Below are positions 7,657 through 16,481 of a DNA stretch of 64,000 bases, in pieces. Source of the stretch: Streptomyces sclerotialus (lineage in GTDB: Bacteria; Actinomycetota; Actinomycetes; Streptomycetales; Streptomycetaceae); contig NZ_JBFOHP010000002.1 of assembly GCF_040907265.1 (NCBI RefSeq), positions 1,364,001 through 1,428,000 on the forward strand. Direction: 5' to 3'. The notes under the pieces are model-generated. The model saw only the letters and a program-made list of their open reading frames with translations, did not search any database and was not told where the DNA came from. Numbering within the stretch: the stretch's first letter is position 1; each line of letters opens with the position of its first letter. Position numbers and translations under genes: made by a program.

Positions 7657-10600
7657 CTACGGGGACGGCGTCCCGTACCCGCCTCCGCCCGGCGTACGGA
7701 CCACCAGCACGTCACCCGCGCCCACCTCGGCCACGTCGCAGCCCGCCAGCCGCTCCGTGCGGCCGTCGGCGCGCTCCACGAGGTTCTCGCCCGGTGCGCC
7801 CGGCGCGCCGCCCGCCATGCCGTACGGCGGCACCCTGCGGTGCCCGGTCAGCAGCGCCACCGTCATCGGCTCCAGGAAGCGGATGCGGCGTGTGACGCCG
7901 GAGCCGCCGTGCCACTGCCCGCGGCCGCCGCTGCCCTCCCGTACGGAGAAGTCCTCCACGCGTACCGGGTAGCGCCACTCCAGCACTTCGGGGTCGGTGA
8001 GCCGGGAGTTGGTCATGTGGGTCTGCACGGCGTCGGCCCCGTGGAAGCCGTCACCCGCTCCGGAGCCGCTGGCGACCGTCTCGTAGTACTGCACGCGGTC
8101 GTTGCCGAAGGTGACGTTGTTCATCGTGCCGGCGCCCTCGGCCTGCACACCCAGCGCCCCGTAGAGCGCTCCGGTGACCGCCTGGGAGGTCTCCACGTTT
8201 CCGGCGACGGTGGCTGCCGGGAAGACCGGCGCGAGCATCGAGCCCTCCGGGATGCGCACCTGGAGGGGCTTGAGGCAGCCGCTGTTGAGCGGGATGTCCT
8301 CGGCGACCAGGGTGCGGAAGACGTACAGGACGGCGGCCATCACCACGGAACTGGGCGCGTTGGCGTTGCCGGGCTGCTGGGGCGAGGTACCGGCGAAGTC
8401 GAGCACCGCGCCGCGCTCTTCGTGGTCCACCGTCAGCGCGACGCGGATCTCCGCGCCGCTGTCGGTCTCGTACCGGAAGGAGCCGTCGGTGAGCCCGGCA
8501 ATGATCCGGCGCACCGATTCCTCGGCGTTGTCCTGCACGTGCCCCATGTAGGCGCGCACCACGTCGAGCCCGAACTGCCCGATCATTCTGTGCAGTTCCC
8601 TGATGCCCTTCTCGTTGGCGGCGATCTGCGCCCGCAGGTCGGCGATGTTGGCGTCCGGGGAGCGCGAGGGGTACGGCCCTTCGGTGAGCAGCCGCCGCGT
8701 CTCCTCCTCGCGCAGCCGGCCGTCCCGCACGAGGAGCCAGTTGTCGAAGAGCACGCCCTCCTCCTGGACCGTGCGGCTGAACGCGGGCATGGAGCCCGGT
8801 GTGATGCCGCCGATCTCCGCATGGTGTCCGCGGGAGGCCACCAGGAAGAGCAGCTCCGCGCCCCGCTCGTCGAAGACGGGGGTGACGACCGTGACATCGG
8901 GGAGGTGCGTGCCGCCGTGGTACGGGTCGTTGATCGCGTACACGTCGCCGGGGCGCATGTCTTCCTTGCGCCGCCGCAGCACCTCCTTGATGGACTCGCC
9001 CATCGACCCGAGGTGCACCGGGATGTGCGGTGCGTTGGCGATCAGGTTGCCGTCGGCGTCGAAGAGCGCGCAGGAGAAGTCGAGCCGCTCCTTGATGTTG
9101 ACGGAGTGCGCGGTGTGTTCCAGGCGCACGCCCATCTGCTCGGCGATGGCCATGAAGAGGCTGTTGAAGACCTCCAGCATGACCGGGTCGGCGGCGGTGC
9201 CGACGGCCGTGCGCTCCGGGCGGGCCTCGACACGGGTGAGCAGCAGGTGCCCGTGGTCGCCCGCGGCCGCCTGCCAGCCCGGGTCGACGACGGTGGTCGC
9301 GTCGTCCTCCACGAGGATCGCGGGCCCGGTCACGGTGTCCCCGGGCCGCAGGTCCGTGCGCCGGTACAGACGGGTCTCCCGCCACCGCCCGCCCGTGAAC
9401 ATCCGGACGGTGTCCAGCGGCCGCAGGGCGCCCTCCCGGTCCGCCGCGAGGCTCCGGTGCCGGGACGTGCCGCCGGCCGCGCCCACCGCCTCCACGGAGG
9501 CCGCCTCGGCGATCAGCGGCTTGTCCATGGTGAAGGCGTACCGGGCGCGGTGGACGCGGGCGAACTCGGCGGCCATGCCGTCCGCCTCGGCGAGCGGTAC
9601 GGGGATGCCGGCGTCGGTACCCGCGTAGCGGAGGACGACGCGGGCCCGGGTGGTGACGCTCTCCTCAGGGACGCCGTCGGCGAGGAGTTCGTCCCGGGTA
9701 CGGCCGGCCAGCGCGTCGCAGGTCGCGCGGATCCGGTCCATCGCACCGGCCGTCAGCTCGGTCTCGATGGCCTGCTCCCGCATCGCGGTGGCGTCGGCGA
9801 CCCCGATGCCGTACGCGGAGAGCACGCCCGCCAGCGGCGGCACGATCACCGTGCCGATGCCGAGCGCGTCGGCGACCGCGCAGGCGTGCTGGCCGCCCGC
9901 GCCGCCGAAGCTGGTGAGCGCGTACCGGGTCACGTCGTGGCCGCGCTGCACGGAGATCTTCTTGACCGCGTTGGCCATGTTGAGCACGGCGATGTCCAGG
10001 AAGCCCGCGGCGACCTCCTCAGGGCCGCGCCGGTCCCCCACCGCCTTCTCCGCCTCCCGCGCGAGCGCTTCGAAGCGCTCGCGGACCTCGGCCGCGTCCA
10101 GCGGCTGGTCACCGTGCGGCCCGAACACCGCCGGGAAGTGCGCGGGCTGGACGCGGCCGAGCATGACGTTGGCGTCCGTGACCGTGAGCGGGCCACCGCG
10201 GCGGTAGCAGGCAGGCCCGGGGACGGCGCCCGCCGAGTCGGGCCCCACCCGGTAGCGGCGCCCGTCGAAGTGCAGGACGGAGCCGCCACCGGCCGCGACC
10301 GTGTGGATGTTCATCATGGGCGCGCGCATCCGGACGCCCGCCACCTCACTGCCGAAGACGCGCTCGAACTCGCCCGCGTAGTGCGACACATCGGTCGACG
10401 TGCCGCCCATGTCGAAGCCGATGACCTTGTCGTGCCCGGCCTCGGCGGCGGAGCGGACCATGCCCACGACGCCGCCGGCCGGACCGGAGAGCACCGCGTC
10501 CTTCCCCCGGAAGTGCTCGGCCTGCCGCAGCCCCCCGTTGGACTGCATGAACATCAGCCGGATACCGGGAAGCTGCGCGGCGACTTCCTCCACGTAGCGC

Positions 10601-11259
10601 CGCAGAATGGGCGACAGGTAGGCGTCCACCACGGTGGTGTCGCCACGCGGTACGAGCTTCATCAGCGGGCTCACCTCGTGCGAGCAGCTGACCTGTGTGA
10701 ACCCCGCCTCCGTGGCCAGCTCGGCGAGCCGCTTCTCGTGCGCCGGGTGACGGTACCCGTGGAGTAGTACGACGGCGGCGCTGCGGAGGCCCGCTTCGTA
10801 CGCAGCGGTCAGCGCTCCCCGGGCCGCGCCGGCATCGAGAGGCGTGACCGTCTCCCCGTGCGCGTCCACCCGCTCCGGTACCTCGATCACCCGGTCGTAC
10901 AGCGCGTCCGGCAGCACGATGTGCCGGTCGAACAGCCGGGGCCGGTTCTGGTACGCGATACGCAGCGCGTCCCGGAAGCCGCGGGTGGTGACGAGCACGG
11001 TGGGCTCACCCTTGCGCTCCAAAAGGGCGTTGGTGGCCACGGTGGTGCCCATCTTCACGACGGCCACCCGTTCCGCCGGCACCGGCTCCCCGGGCGCGAT
11101 CCCCAGCACCTCACGGACCCCGGCGACGGCCGCGTCGTCGTACCGCTCGGGATGGTGCGAGAGCAGCTTCCGCGTGACCAGCGTGCCGTCCGGCCGCCGC
11201 GCCACCACGTCCGTGAAGGTCCCGCCGCGGTCGATCCAGAACTCCCAGCGTCCCGTCAT
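7657..11259 (-). CDS. ATP-dependent 5-oxoprolinase / hydantoinase, fused HyuA-HyuB (OPLAH type)
   Basis: 1200-residue enzyme with both halves of the hydantoinase/oxoprolinase family in one chain. The A half carries the acetate-kinase-like ATP fold: FWIDRGGTFTDVVA (7-20), VKMGTTVATNALLERKGEP (about 68-86), FDMGGTSTDVSHYAGEF and TSFGGAGGQHACAVADALGI. The B half has AINDPYHGGTHLPDVTVVTP and ends GGGGYGTPSP. Full-length fused proteins of this size are the eukaryote-type 5-oxoprolinase; hydantoinases usually have A and B as separate genes. Expected reaction is 5-oxoproline + ATP to glutamate. It is co-directional with, and 129 bp upstream of, the XRE-cupin gene. It lacks the GntR operator found at pxpABC. 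N-methylhydantoin or hydantoin remains an alternative substrate. Confidence 0.85.
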   Translation of the reverse strand: MTGRWEFWIDRGGTFTDVVARRPDGTLVTRKLLSHHPERYDDAAVAGVREVLGIAPGEPVPAERVAVVKMGTTVATNALLERKGEPTVLVTTRGFRDALRIAYQNRPRLFDRHIVLPDALYDRVIEVPERVDAHGETVTPLDAGAARGALTAAYEAGLRSAAVVLLHGYRHPAHEKRLAELATEAGFTQVSCSHEVSPLMKLVPRGDTTVVDAYLSPILRRYVEEVAAQLPGIRLMFMQSNGGLRQAEHFRGKDAVLSGPAGGVVGMVRSAAEAGHDKVIGFDMGGTSTDVSHYAGEFERVFGSEVAGVRMRAPMMNIHTVAAGGGSVLHFDGRRYRVGPDSAGAVPGPACYRRGGPLTVTDANVMLGRVQPAHFPAVFGPHGDQPLDAAEVRERFEALAREAEKAVGDRRGPEEVAAGFLDIAVLNMANAVKKISVQRGHDVTRYALTSFGGAGGQHACAVADALGIGTVIVPPLAGVLSAYGIGVADATAMREQAIETELTAGAMDRIRATCDALAGRTRDELLADGVPEESVTTRARVVLRYAGTDAGIPVPLAEADGMAAEFARVHRARYAFTMDKPLIAEAASVEAVGAAGGTSRHRSLAADREGALRPLDTVRMFTGGRWRETRLYRRTDLRPGDTVTGPAILVEDDATTVVDPGWQAAAGDHGHLLLTRVEARPERTAVGTAADPVMLEVFNSLFMAIAEQMGVRLEHTAHSVNIKERLDFSCALFDADGNLIANAPHIPVHLGSMGESIKEVLRRRKEDMRPGDVYAINDPYHGGTHLPDVTVVTPVFDERGAELLFLVASRGHHAEIGGITPGSMPAFSRTVQEEGVLFDNWLLVRDGRLREEETRRLLTEGPYPSRSPDANIADLRAQIAANEKGIRELHRMIGQFGLDVVRAYMGHVQDNAEESVRRIIAGLTDGSFRYETDSGAEIRVALTVDHEERGAVLDFAGTSPQQPGNANAPSSVVMAAVLYVFRTLVAEDIPLNSGCLKPLQVRIPEGSMLAPVFPAATVAGNVETSQAVTGALYGALGVQAEGAGTMNNVTFGNDRVQYYETVASGSGAGDGFHGADAVQTHMTNSRLTDPEVLEWRYPVRVEDFSVREGSGGRGQWHGGSGVTRRIRFLEPMTVALLTGHRRVPPYGMAGGAPGAPGENLVERADGRTERLAGCDVAEVGAGDVLVVRTPGGGGYGTPSP

Positions 11260-11348
11260 CTGCCCATTGTGACAACGGAGCCGCGCGGCGGACCGCTCGT
11301 CCGGACGGCGCGTCGCCTACGGAACGGCGGCTGCGCTGCCCTCGGAGG

Positions 11349-12593
11349 TCAGGCCGCTCCCCTGAGGGCGGAGGGGTGGGAGGAGGCGAGCGGTGCCGCT
11401 TCGTGGGCGGTGAGGAAGGCGTTGACCGCGGCGTGCCAGCCGAAGTTCTCGGCGCGGGCGCGGGCGGCGGCGCGGCGCGGCTCCTCGGGGCGGGCCAGGA
11501 CGCGCCGTACGGCGGTGGCGATGCTGTCACCGTCGTCGAGGGCGGTCTCCCCCGCGGGGCCGATCAGGCCGGCGAGTGCGGAGCCGGCGTTGGCCACCAC
11601 GGGGGTGCCGCAGGCCAGTGCCTCCAGGGCGGCGAGCCCGAAGGTCTCGGCGGGGCCCGGCGCCAGGAGGACGTCGGCGCTGGCCTGGAGGGCGGCGAGG
11701 GCACAGGGGTCGGCGACGTGGCCGAGGAAGGCGACCGGCAGCCGCTCCGCTCGGGCCCGGGACTCCAGGCGGGCACGGAGCGGGCCGTCACCCGCCACGG
11801 CCAGCGCGGCGTCCACCCCGCCGGCGCGGAGCCAGGAGAGGGCGTCCAGGGCCCTTCCCGGGCGCTTCTCCACCGACAGCCGGGAGCAGAGGAGGAGCAG
11901 CGCCTGCGCGCCGCCGCCGATCCGCCGATGCAGTTCCCCGCTGCGGCAGCCCGGATGGGCGCGGGCCAGGTCGACGCCGAGCGGCGCGGTGACCACGTTG
12001 CGCGCGCCCGTCCGGAGGAACTCGGCCGCGGCCCACTCGGTCGTGCAGACGACCCGGCTGTAGGCGTGTGCGGTACGGGAGTTGAGCCGGTCACCGGCCC
12101 AACGGGCGGCGTGCCGGGGGACACCCCACGTGTGCAGCACCCCCTCCACGCTCTCGTGCGAGACCATCACCGCGGGCACCCGGGCGCGTCGCGCCCACTC
12201 CCCGGTCCAGCGCAGTGTCGTACGGTCGGAGACCTCCAGGCGGTCCGGGGCCAGGATGCGCAGCAGGCGTTCCAGACGCGCGCGTCCGGTGAGGACCCGG
12301 TAGCCGCCGGTGCCGGGCAGCACCGGGCCGGGCAAAGTGATCACACGTCCCTGCGGGGTCCGTTCGTCGCCCGCGGCCGGGCCCGGCACGACGAGCACCG
12401 GGTCGTGGCCGGCCGCCCGGTATCCCTCGCCCAGTTCGCGCAGCGCCGTGCGCAGACCACCCGACGCCGGGGTGACGAAGTTCGCGAGGCGCACGATGCG
12501 CAGTCCCTCGCGCCGTGTGTCCCCCTCGTGGGCGGTGCCCCACTGCCGTTCGGTGTGCTCCGTGCCGCTGTGTTCCCTACCGTCGCGCCTCAT
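11349..12593 (-). CDS. GT4-family glycosyltransferase
   Basis: 414-residue GT-B glycosyltransferase. N-terminal acceptor domain begins LRIVRLANFVTPASGGLRTA; the donor domain has the linker LLCSRLSVEKRPGRALDALS and the EX7E motif in PAETFGLAALEALACGTPVV. The first roughly 30 residues are polar and low-complexity, so the true start may be a little downstream. Its start overlaps the stop of the next glycosyltransferase by 4 bp (ATGA), so the two form a translationally coupled operon. Such pairs in actinomycetes transfer mannose or related sugars from GDP-sugars to lipid or sugar acceptors; the donor and acceptor here are inferred, not shown. Confidence 0.85.
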   Translation of the reverse strand: MRRDGREHSGTEHTERQWGTAHEGDTRREGLRIVRLANFVTPASGGLRTALRELGEGYRAAGHDPVLVVPGPAAGDERTPQGRVITLPGPVLPGTGGYRVLTGRARLERLLRILAPDRLEVSDRTTLRWTGEWARRARVPAVMVSHESVEGVLHTWGVPRHAARWAGDRLNSRTAHAYSRVVCTTEWAAAEFLRTGARNVVTAPLGVDLARAHPGCRSGELHRRIGGGAQALLLLCSRLSVEKRPGRALDALSWLRAGGVDAALAVAGDGPLRARLESRARAERLPVAFLGHVADPCALAALQASADVLLAPGPAETFGLAALEALACGTPVVANAGSALAGLIGPAGETALDDGDSIATAVRRVLARPEEPRRAAARARAENFGWHAAVNAFLTAHEAAPLASSHPSALRGAA

Positions 12594-13714
12594 ACCGGCA
12601 CCGCCTCCCGTTCTCCCAGTACGTCCTCGTAGTGCGCCAGCAGCTGGTCGCCGACCGCCTCCCAGGTGCGGTCCGCGACCGCCGCCCGCCCAGCGGCCCC
12701 GTACGCGGCGCGCAGCTTCGGATGCGCTGCGAGCACCTGCACCGCGCCCCGTACCGCGGCCGCGTCACCCGGTGTGACGAGCAACCCGGTCCGCCCGTGG
12801 GACACCAGGTCCAGCGGGCCGCCCGCCGCCGGCGCCACGACCGGCACCCCGCTGGCCATCGCCTCCTGCACGGTCTGCCCGAAGGTCTCGTACGGCCCGG
12901 TGTGCACGAACACGTCCAGGCTGGCGAAGAGCCGGGCCAGTTCGTCCCCGGTTCTGCGGCCCAGGAAGCGGGCCTCGGGCAGCGCAGCGCGCAGCCCCGG
13001 GGCGCTCGGCCCGTCGCCGATCACGACGGTCCGTACGCCCGGCAGCCGGGCCGCCTCACGCAGCAGCCCGACCTCCTTCTCCGGCGCGAGCCGCCCGATG
13101 TACCCCACCAGCACCTCGCGCCCGGCGGCCAGCGAACTGCGCAGCACCTCGTCGCGGCGGTCCGGGTGGAAGCGCATGGAGTCCACCCCGCGCGGCCACA
13201 GGCGCACCCCGGGCACGCCGTGCTCGGCCAGTTCCCGGGCGGCGGCCGTGGAGGGCGCCAGGGTGCGGTCCGCCGCGCTGTGCACGGCACGCAGCCGCCG
13301 CCAGGCCGCCGCGGTGCCCGTGCCCAGGTACGTACGGGCGTAGCGGCCCAGGTCGGTCTGGTAGACGGCGACGGCCGGTACGCCGAGGCGGGCGGCGGCC
13401 GCCATGCCGCGCACGCCGAGGACGAAGGGGCTCGCGAGGTGGACGAGGTCGGGCCGGTGCGCGGCGAGCGCGGTGGCCAGCCGGCGGCCCGGCAGCGCGA
13501 TCCGCACCTGCGCGTAGCCCGGGAGCGGCAGCGAGGGCACCCGGACGACCGGGCACGGCGGGGTCCGCCCGGCACTCGGGTCCTGCGCCGCCACCGGGGC
13601 GACGACCAGCGGTTCGTGTCCGCGCCGTACCAGGTGCCGGGCGGTTTCCAGGGTGCAGTGCGCGACGCCGTTGACGTCGGGCGGGAAGGATTCGGTGACG
13701 ATGGCGACACGCAT
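12590..13714 (-). CDS. GT4 glycosyltransferase, MgtA-like alpha-mannosyltransferase
   Basis: 374-residue GT-B enzyme starting MRVAIVTESFPPDVNGVAHC, the signature of the MgtA/PimB-like group. Other landmarks are VHLASPFVLGVRGMAAAARL, GYIGRLAPEKEV before the donor domain, and the EX7E motif in GPYETFGQTVQEAMASGVPV. Mycobacterial and corynebacterial MgtA use GDP-mannose on a glucuronyl or glycosyl diacylglycerol. A similar glycolipid role here is inference. It is upstream of and coupled to a second GT4 enzyme, pointing to two successive sugar additions. Cytoplasmic, probably peripheral to the membrane. Confidence 0.87.
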   Translation of the reverse strand: MRVAIVTESFPPDVNGVAHCTLETARHLVRRGHEPLVVAPVAAQDPSAGRTPPCPVVRVPSLPLPGYAQVRIALPGRRLATALAAHRPDLVHLASPFVLGVRGMAAAARLGVPAVAVYQTDLGRYARTYLGTGTAAAWRRLRAVHSAADRTLAPSTAAARELAEHGVPGVRLWPRGVDSMRFHPDRRDEVLRSSLAAGREVLVGYIGRLAPEKEVGLLREAARLPGVRTVVIGDGPSAPGLRAALPEARFLGRRTGDELARLFASLDVFVHTGPYETFGQTVQEAMASGVPVVAPAAGGPLDLVSHGRTGLLVTPGDAAAVRGAVQVLAAHPKLRAAYGAAGRAAVADRTWEAVGDQLLAHYEDVLGEREAVPV

Positions 13715-13816
13715 ACCGGTGTTGTCGGCGGGCCGGGCGTGGACGGGGCCAAGGGGATCTTTCCAACGGGGGAACGTCCCATGAGCGTTGCGTCCTCGGG
13801 CCCGTGGGGCGCGGGG

Positions 13817-14710
13817 TCAGGCCGAAGCGCCCGGTGTACGCAGGACCCGCGCGGCCTCGGAGTGGCCCGTCCCGCACGCCTCACGGAGGCCGGCGCCCTC
13901 CAGGTACGCGGTGAGGAAGCCGGCGGCGAAGGCGTCCCCGGCACCCGTCAGATCGCGAATGCCGTCGACCGGTGCCACGGCCACCCGCAGGGGCGGCTGA
14001 TCGGGGGCGAGCACCGTGGTGGGCCGGGCACCGTCCTTGACGATCACGGTGGTACGGCGCAGCCGCCGGGCCAGGGCACACAGGTCGTCGCCGGCCGGAC
14101 CCGGACCGCCGCTCCCGTGGGCCAGCGCCGCCGCCTCCGCGCGGTTGGCGAAGAGGAAGTGCGGCGCCAGGGTGCCGAGCAGCCGCAGGAACCGCCGCTC
14201 CCCGTAGGCGCGCAGCATTCCGGTGGACGAGGCGTCGACGGAGACCGTCCCGCCTCGCACGGCCGTACGGCGCAGCGCGTCGGCCGCCGCCGTCGCCGCG
14301 GGCTCCTCCGCGAACGCGTACGCCGGTACGTGCAGATGTGCCAGGCCCTCGGTCCACTCCGGGTCCACCGGCCCCAGAAGCGCGGCGGCGCCCCGGTAGG
14401 GCAGCATCGTGCGCTCACCGGACGGGTCGACCAGGACCACCACGCTGCCGGTCCGCCCGGCGCGCTGGACGCGTACGTCGACGCCGCGCGACGCCAGCTC
14501 CGCCACGAGCCGGTCGCCCTCCAGGTCGGGGCCGACACAGCCGATGAACCGGGTGGGGTGGCGCTGCCCCGCGAGGGCGGCGACGTTGGCCGCGCTGCCG
14601 CCCCGTACGCGGTACATGGTCACCTCGGTGTCCGACGCCTCGCGCAGCGGCTCCCGCAGCCACACCACATGGTCGTCGAGCAGATCGCCGAGGACCCCGA
14701 GCACGGTCAC
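13817..14710 (-). CDS. psuK: PfkB-family carbohydrate kinase, probable pseudouridine kinase
   Basis: 297-residue ribokinase-fold kinase. N-terminal sugar site includes RGGSAANVAALAGQRHPTRF; the C-terminal catalytic motif is DLTGAGDAFAAGFLTAYLEG, where the Asp of GAGD is the base. PsuK phosphorylates pseudouridine to pseudouridine 5'-phosphate, which PsuG then splits into uracil and ribose 5-phosphate. The substrate is assigned from position: it lies 9 bp downstream of psuG in the same direction, the usual pseudouridine-catabolism pair. The fold alone would not separate it from ribokinase or fructokinase. The downstream 100 bp to the glycosyltransferase gene holds nothing recognisable. Confidence 0.82.
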   Translation of the reverse strand: MTVLGVLGDLLDDHVVWLREPLREASDTEVTMYRVRGGSAANVAALAGQRHPTRFIGCVGPDLEGDRLVAELASRGVDVRVQRAGRTGSVVVLVDPSGERTMLPYRGAAALLGPVDPEWTEGLAHLHVPAYAFAEEPAATAAADALRRTAVRGGTVSVDASSTGMLRAYGERRFLRLLGTLAPHFLFANRAEAAALAHGSGGPGPAGDDLCALARRLRRTTVIVKDGARPTTVLAPDQPPLRVAVAPVDGIRDLTGAGDAFAAGFLTAYLEGAGLREACGTGHSEAARVLRTPGASA

Positions 14711-14719
14711 GCGCCGCCC

Positions 14720-15640
14720 TCAGGCGGCGAGCGCCCGCGCGATGGCGGCGCCGACGGTCACGTTGTTGCGGTAGACCTCGGCGTTGACGTCCAGACTGCG
14801 GCCGCCGGTCGCGCTCCGTATGCGGTCCAGCAGGAACGGCGTGATGGCGGCGCCCGAGACGCCCCGCCGCGCGGCCGCCTCCCACGCCTCGGCCAGCGCC
14901 CGCTCGTGCAGGTCCGGGTCGAGCTGCCGGTCGGCCGGTACCGGATTGGCGACGAGCAGCGCCGCGGGCAGGCCGAGCGCGTCCCGGGCCCGGATCATCG
15001 CGGCGACCTCCTCGGGCGACTCCGCCGACGTCCCGATCTCGTGCCCGGAGTCGGCCACGTAGAAGCCGGGGAAGCGGCGGGTGCGGTAGCCGACGACCGG
15101 GATGCTCAGGGTCTCCAGGCGCTCCAGGGTCGCCGCGATGTCCAGGACGGACTTCACTCCGGCGCTGACCACGGTCAACGGGGTGCGCGCGAGGGTCACC
15201 AGGTCGGCGGACTCGTCGAAGGTGGTCCGCGCGCCGTGGTGCACGCCGCCGAGGCCGCCGGTCGCGAAGACCTGGACGCCCGCCAGGCGGGCCAGGAACG
15301 CCGTGGCGGACACCGTGGTCCCGGCGTCCCGCCCGGTGGCCACAGCGCCCGGCAGATCGCGTTCACCGGCCTTGGTCACGCCGTCCGCGGTGCACAGCCG
15401 CTCGATCTCGGCATCGGAGAGGCCCACGGTGGGGACGCCCGCCGACACCCCGACCGTCGCCGGCACCACGTCCGCTGCGCGCAGCAGCCGCTCGGCCTCC
15501 CGCGCGATGTCGAGGTTGCGCGGCCGGGGCAGCCCGTGGGTGAAGATCGTCGACTCCAGCGCGACCACGGGGCGCCCGGTGTCGAGCGCCCCGCGCACCT
15601 CGTCGGAGACTGCGGGGAGAGAAGGTGCCTGCCGGGTCAT
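14720..15640 (-). CDS. psuG: Pseudouridine-5'-phosphate glycosidase
   Basis: 306-residue enzyme that cleaves the C-glycosidic bond of pseudouridine 5'-phosphate to uracil and ribose 5-phosphate. Family signatures: VVALESTIFTHGLPRPRNLD (near residue 25), ADGVTKAGERDLPGAVA with the catalytic lysine region, and VFATGGLGGVHHGARTTFDE. I chose the ATG at 15638-15640 in front of TRQAPSLPAVSDEVRGALD. The frame stays open far upstream through the 175-bp repeats, but that extension is repeat sequence and not conserved coding. psuK follows directly. There is no separate transporter nearby, so the pair may serve RNA turnover rather than uptake. Confidence 0.9.
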   Translation of the reverse strand: MTRQAPSLPAVSDEVRGALDTGRPVVALESTIFTHGLPRPRNLDIAREAERLLRAADVVPATVGVSAGVPTVGLSDAEIERLCTADGVTKAGERDLPGAVATGRDAGTTVSATAFLARLAGVQVFATGGLGGVHHGARTTFDESADLVTLARTPLTVVSAGVKSVLDIAATLERLETLSIPVVGYRTRRFPGFYVADSGHEIGTSAESPEEVAAMIRARDALGLPAALLVANPVPADRQLDPDLHERALAEAWEAAARRGVSGAAITPFLLDRIRSATGGRSLDVNAEVYRNNVTVGAAIARALAA

Positions 15641-15672
15641 CTCGTGCTGCCTCCTGGGCGCGGCGGTGCGTG

Positions 15673-15688
15673 CGCATCCTCGGATGCG
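15673..15688. promoter_or_regulatory. Palindrome upstream of psuG
   Basis: CGCATCC-TC-GGATGCG, perfect 7-bp arms with a 2-bp centre, 33 bp upstream of the psuG ATG. It may be an operator for psuGK or a small hairpin in its leader. No regulator gene is adjacent. Confidence 0.35.
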
Positions 15689-15789
15689 GGGACGTACAGC
15701 GTTCGGCACGACGGCGATGCGGTGTTCCCGTACGGCTGTTCTCTGCCCGCATCCGGTACGCCTTATCCCGTACGCACGTCCGCGGCCCT

Positions 15790-16481
15790 GTAGGTGCCGC
15801 GGCGATCGGCCGCGACCGCACGGAGGACGGCAACGCGTCGTAAGAAGTGCGGCGCGCGCCCCACACAGCCAGCGGGCGGCGGCGCAGCACCTGAAGGACG
15901 CACCGAGAGCACGGCGGGCGGCGTCAGACCTCGGCGGTATCCGCCCCGATCCGGCCGCGACCCCGTAGGTGGCACGGCGGCTGGCCTCGACCGCACAGGG
16001 GACGGCAACGCGTCGTAAGAAGTGCGGCGCGCGCCCCACACAGTCAGCGGGCGGCGGCGCAGCACCTGAAGGACGCACCGAGAGCACGGCGGGCGGCGTC
16101 AGACCTCGGCGGTATCCGCCCCGATCCGGCCGCGACCCCGTAGGTGGCACGGCGGCTGGCCTCGACCGCACAGGGGACGGCAACGCGTCGTAAGAAGTGC
16201 GGCGCGCGCCCCACACAGCCAGCGGGCGGCGGCGCAGCACCTGAAGGACGCACCGAGGCCACGGCGGGCGGCGTCAGACCTCGGCGGTATCCGCCCCGAT
16301 CCGGCCGCGACCCCGTAGGTGGCACGGCGGCTGGCCTCGACCGCACAGGGGACGGCAACGCGTCGTAAGAAGTGCGGCGCGCGCCCCACACAGCCAGCGG
16401 GCGGCGGCGCAGCACCTGAAGGACGCACCGAGGCCACGGCGGGCGGCGTCAGACCTCGGCGGCGTCCGGGCCGATCCGGCC
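15790..16481. repeat. Array of four 175-bp tandem repeats downstream of the HEAT-like gene
   Basis: Four head-to-tail copies start at 15790, 15965, 16140 and 16315, a period of exactly 175 bp. Copies 2-4 are nearly identical, differing by a few substitutions such as GAGAGCACGG versus GAGGCCACGG. Copy 1 is diverged over its first 40 bp. The last copy runs into the 3' end of the gene at 16449-17873: each unit carries, on the minus strand, a version of that gene's terminal codons ending RIGADTAEV plus stop, where the gene itself ends RIGPDAAEV. Each unit also contains the near-palindrome GTGCGGCGCGCGCCCCAC. The array fills most of the 808-bp gap between that gene and psuG; apart from the psuG upstream region (15641-15789) I see no gene there. 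It is not a CRISPR array: the unit is too long and there are no spacers. Confidence 0.9.

Noticed and set aside
7630..10767. Very long open frame antisense to the oxoprolinase gene
   Set aside because: It has no recognisable domain and is dominated by Ala, Arg, Val and Gly. It is the usual mirror frame of a GC-rich gene whose sense product is clearly an oxoprolinase.
11267..11275. TTGTGACAA just upstream of the oxoprolinase start as a GntR site
   Set aside because: The arms fit but the spacing (one base) does not match TNGTNNNACNA, and it overlaps the ribosome-site area. Probably chance.
15641..16240. Upstream extension of psuG through the repeat region
   Set aside because: The frame stays open only because the repeats lack stops in that phase. 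The translation is repeat-derived, and PsuG homology begins at 15640.
15790..16481. CRISPR array
   Set aside because: The units are 175 bp with no unique spacers between them and there are no cas genes nearby.
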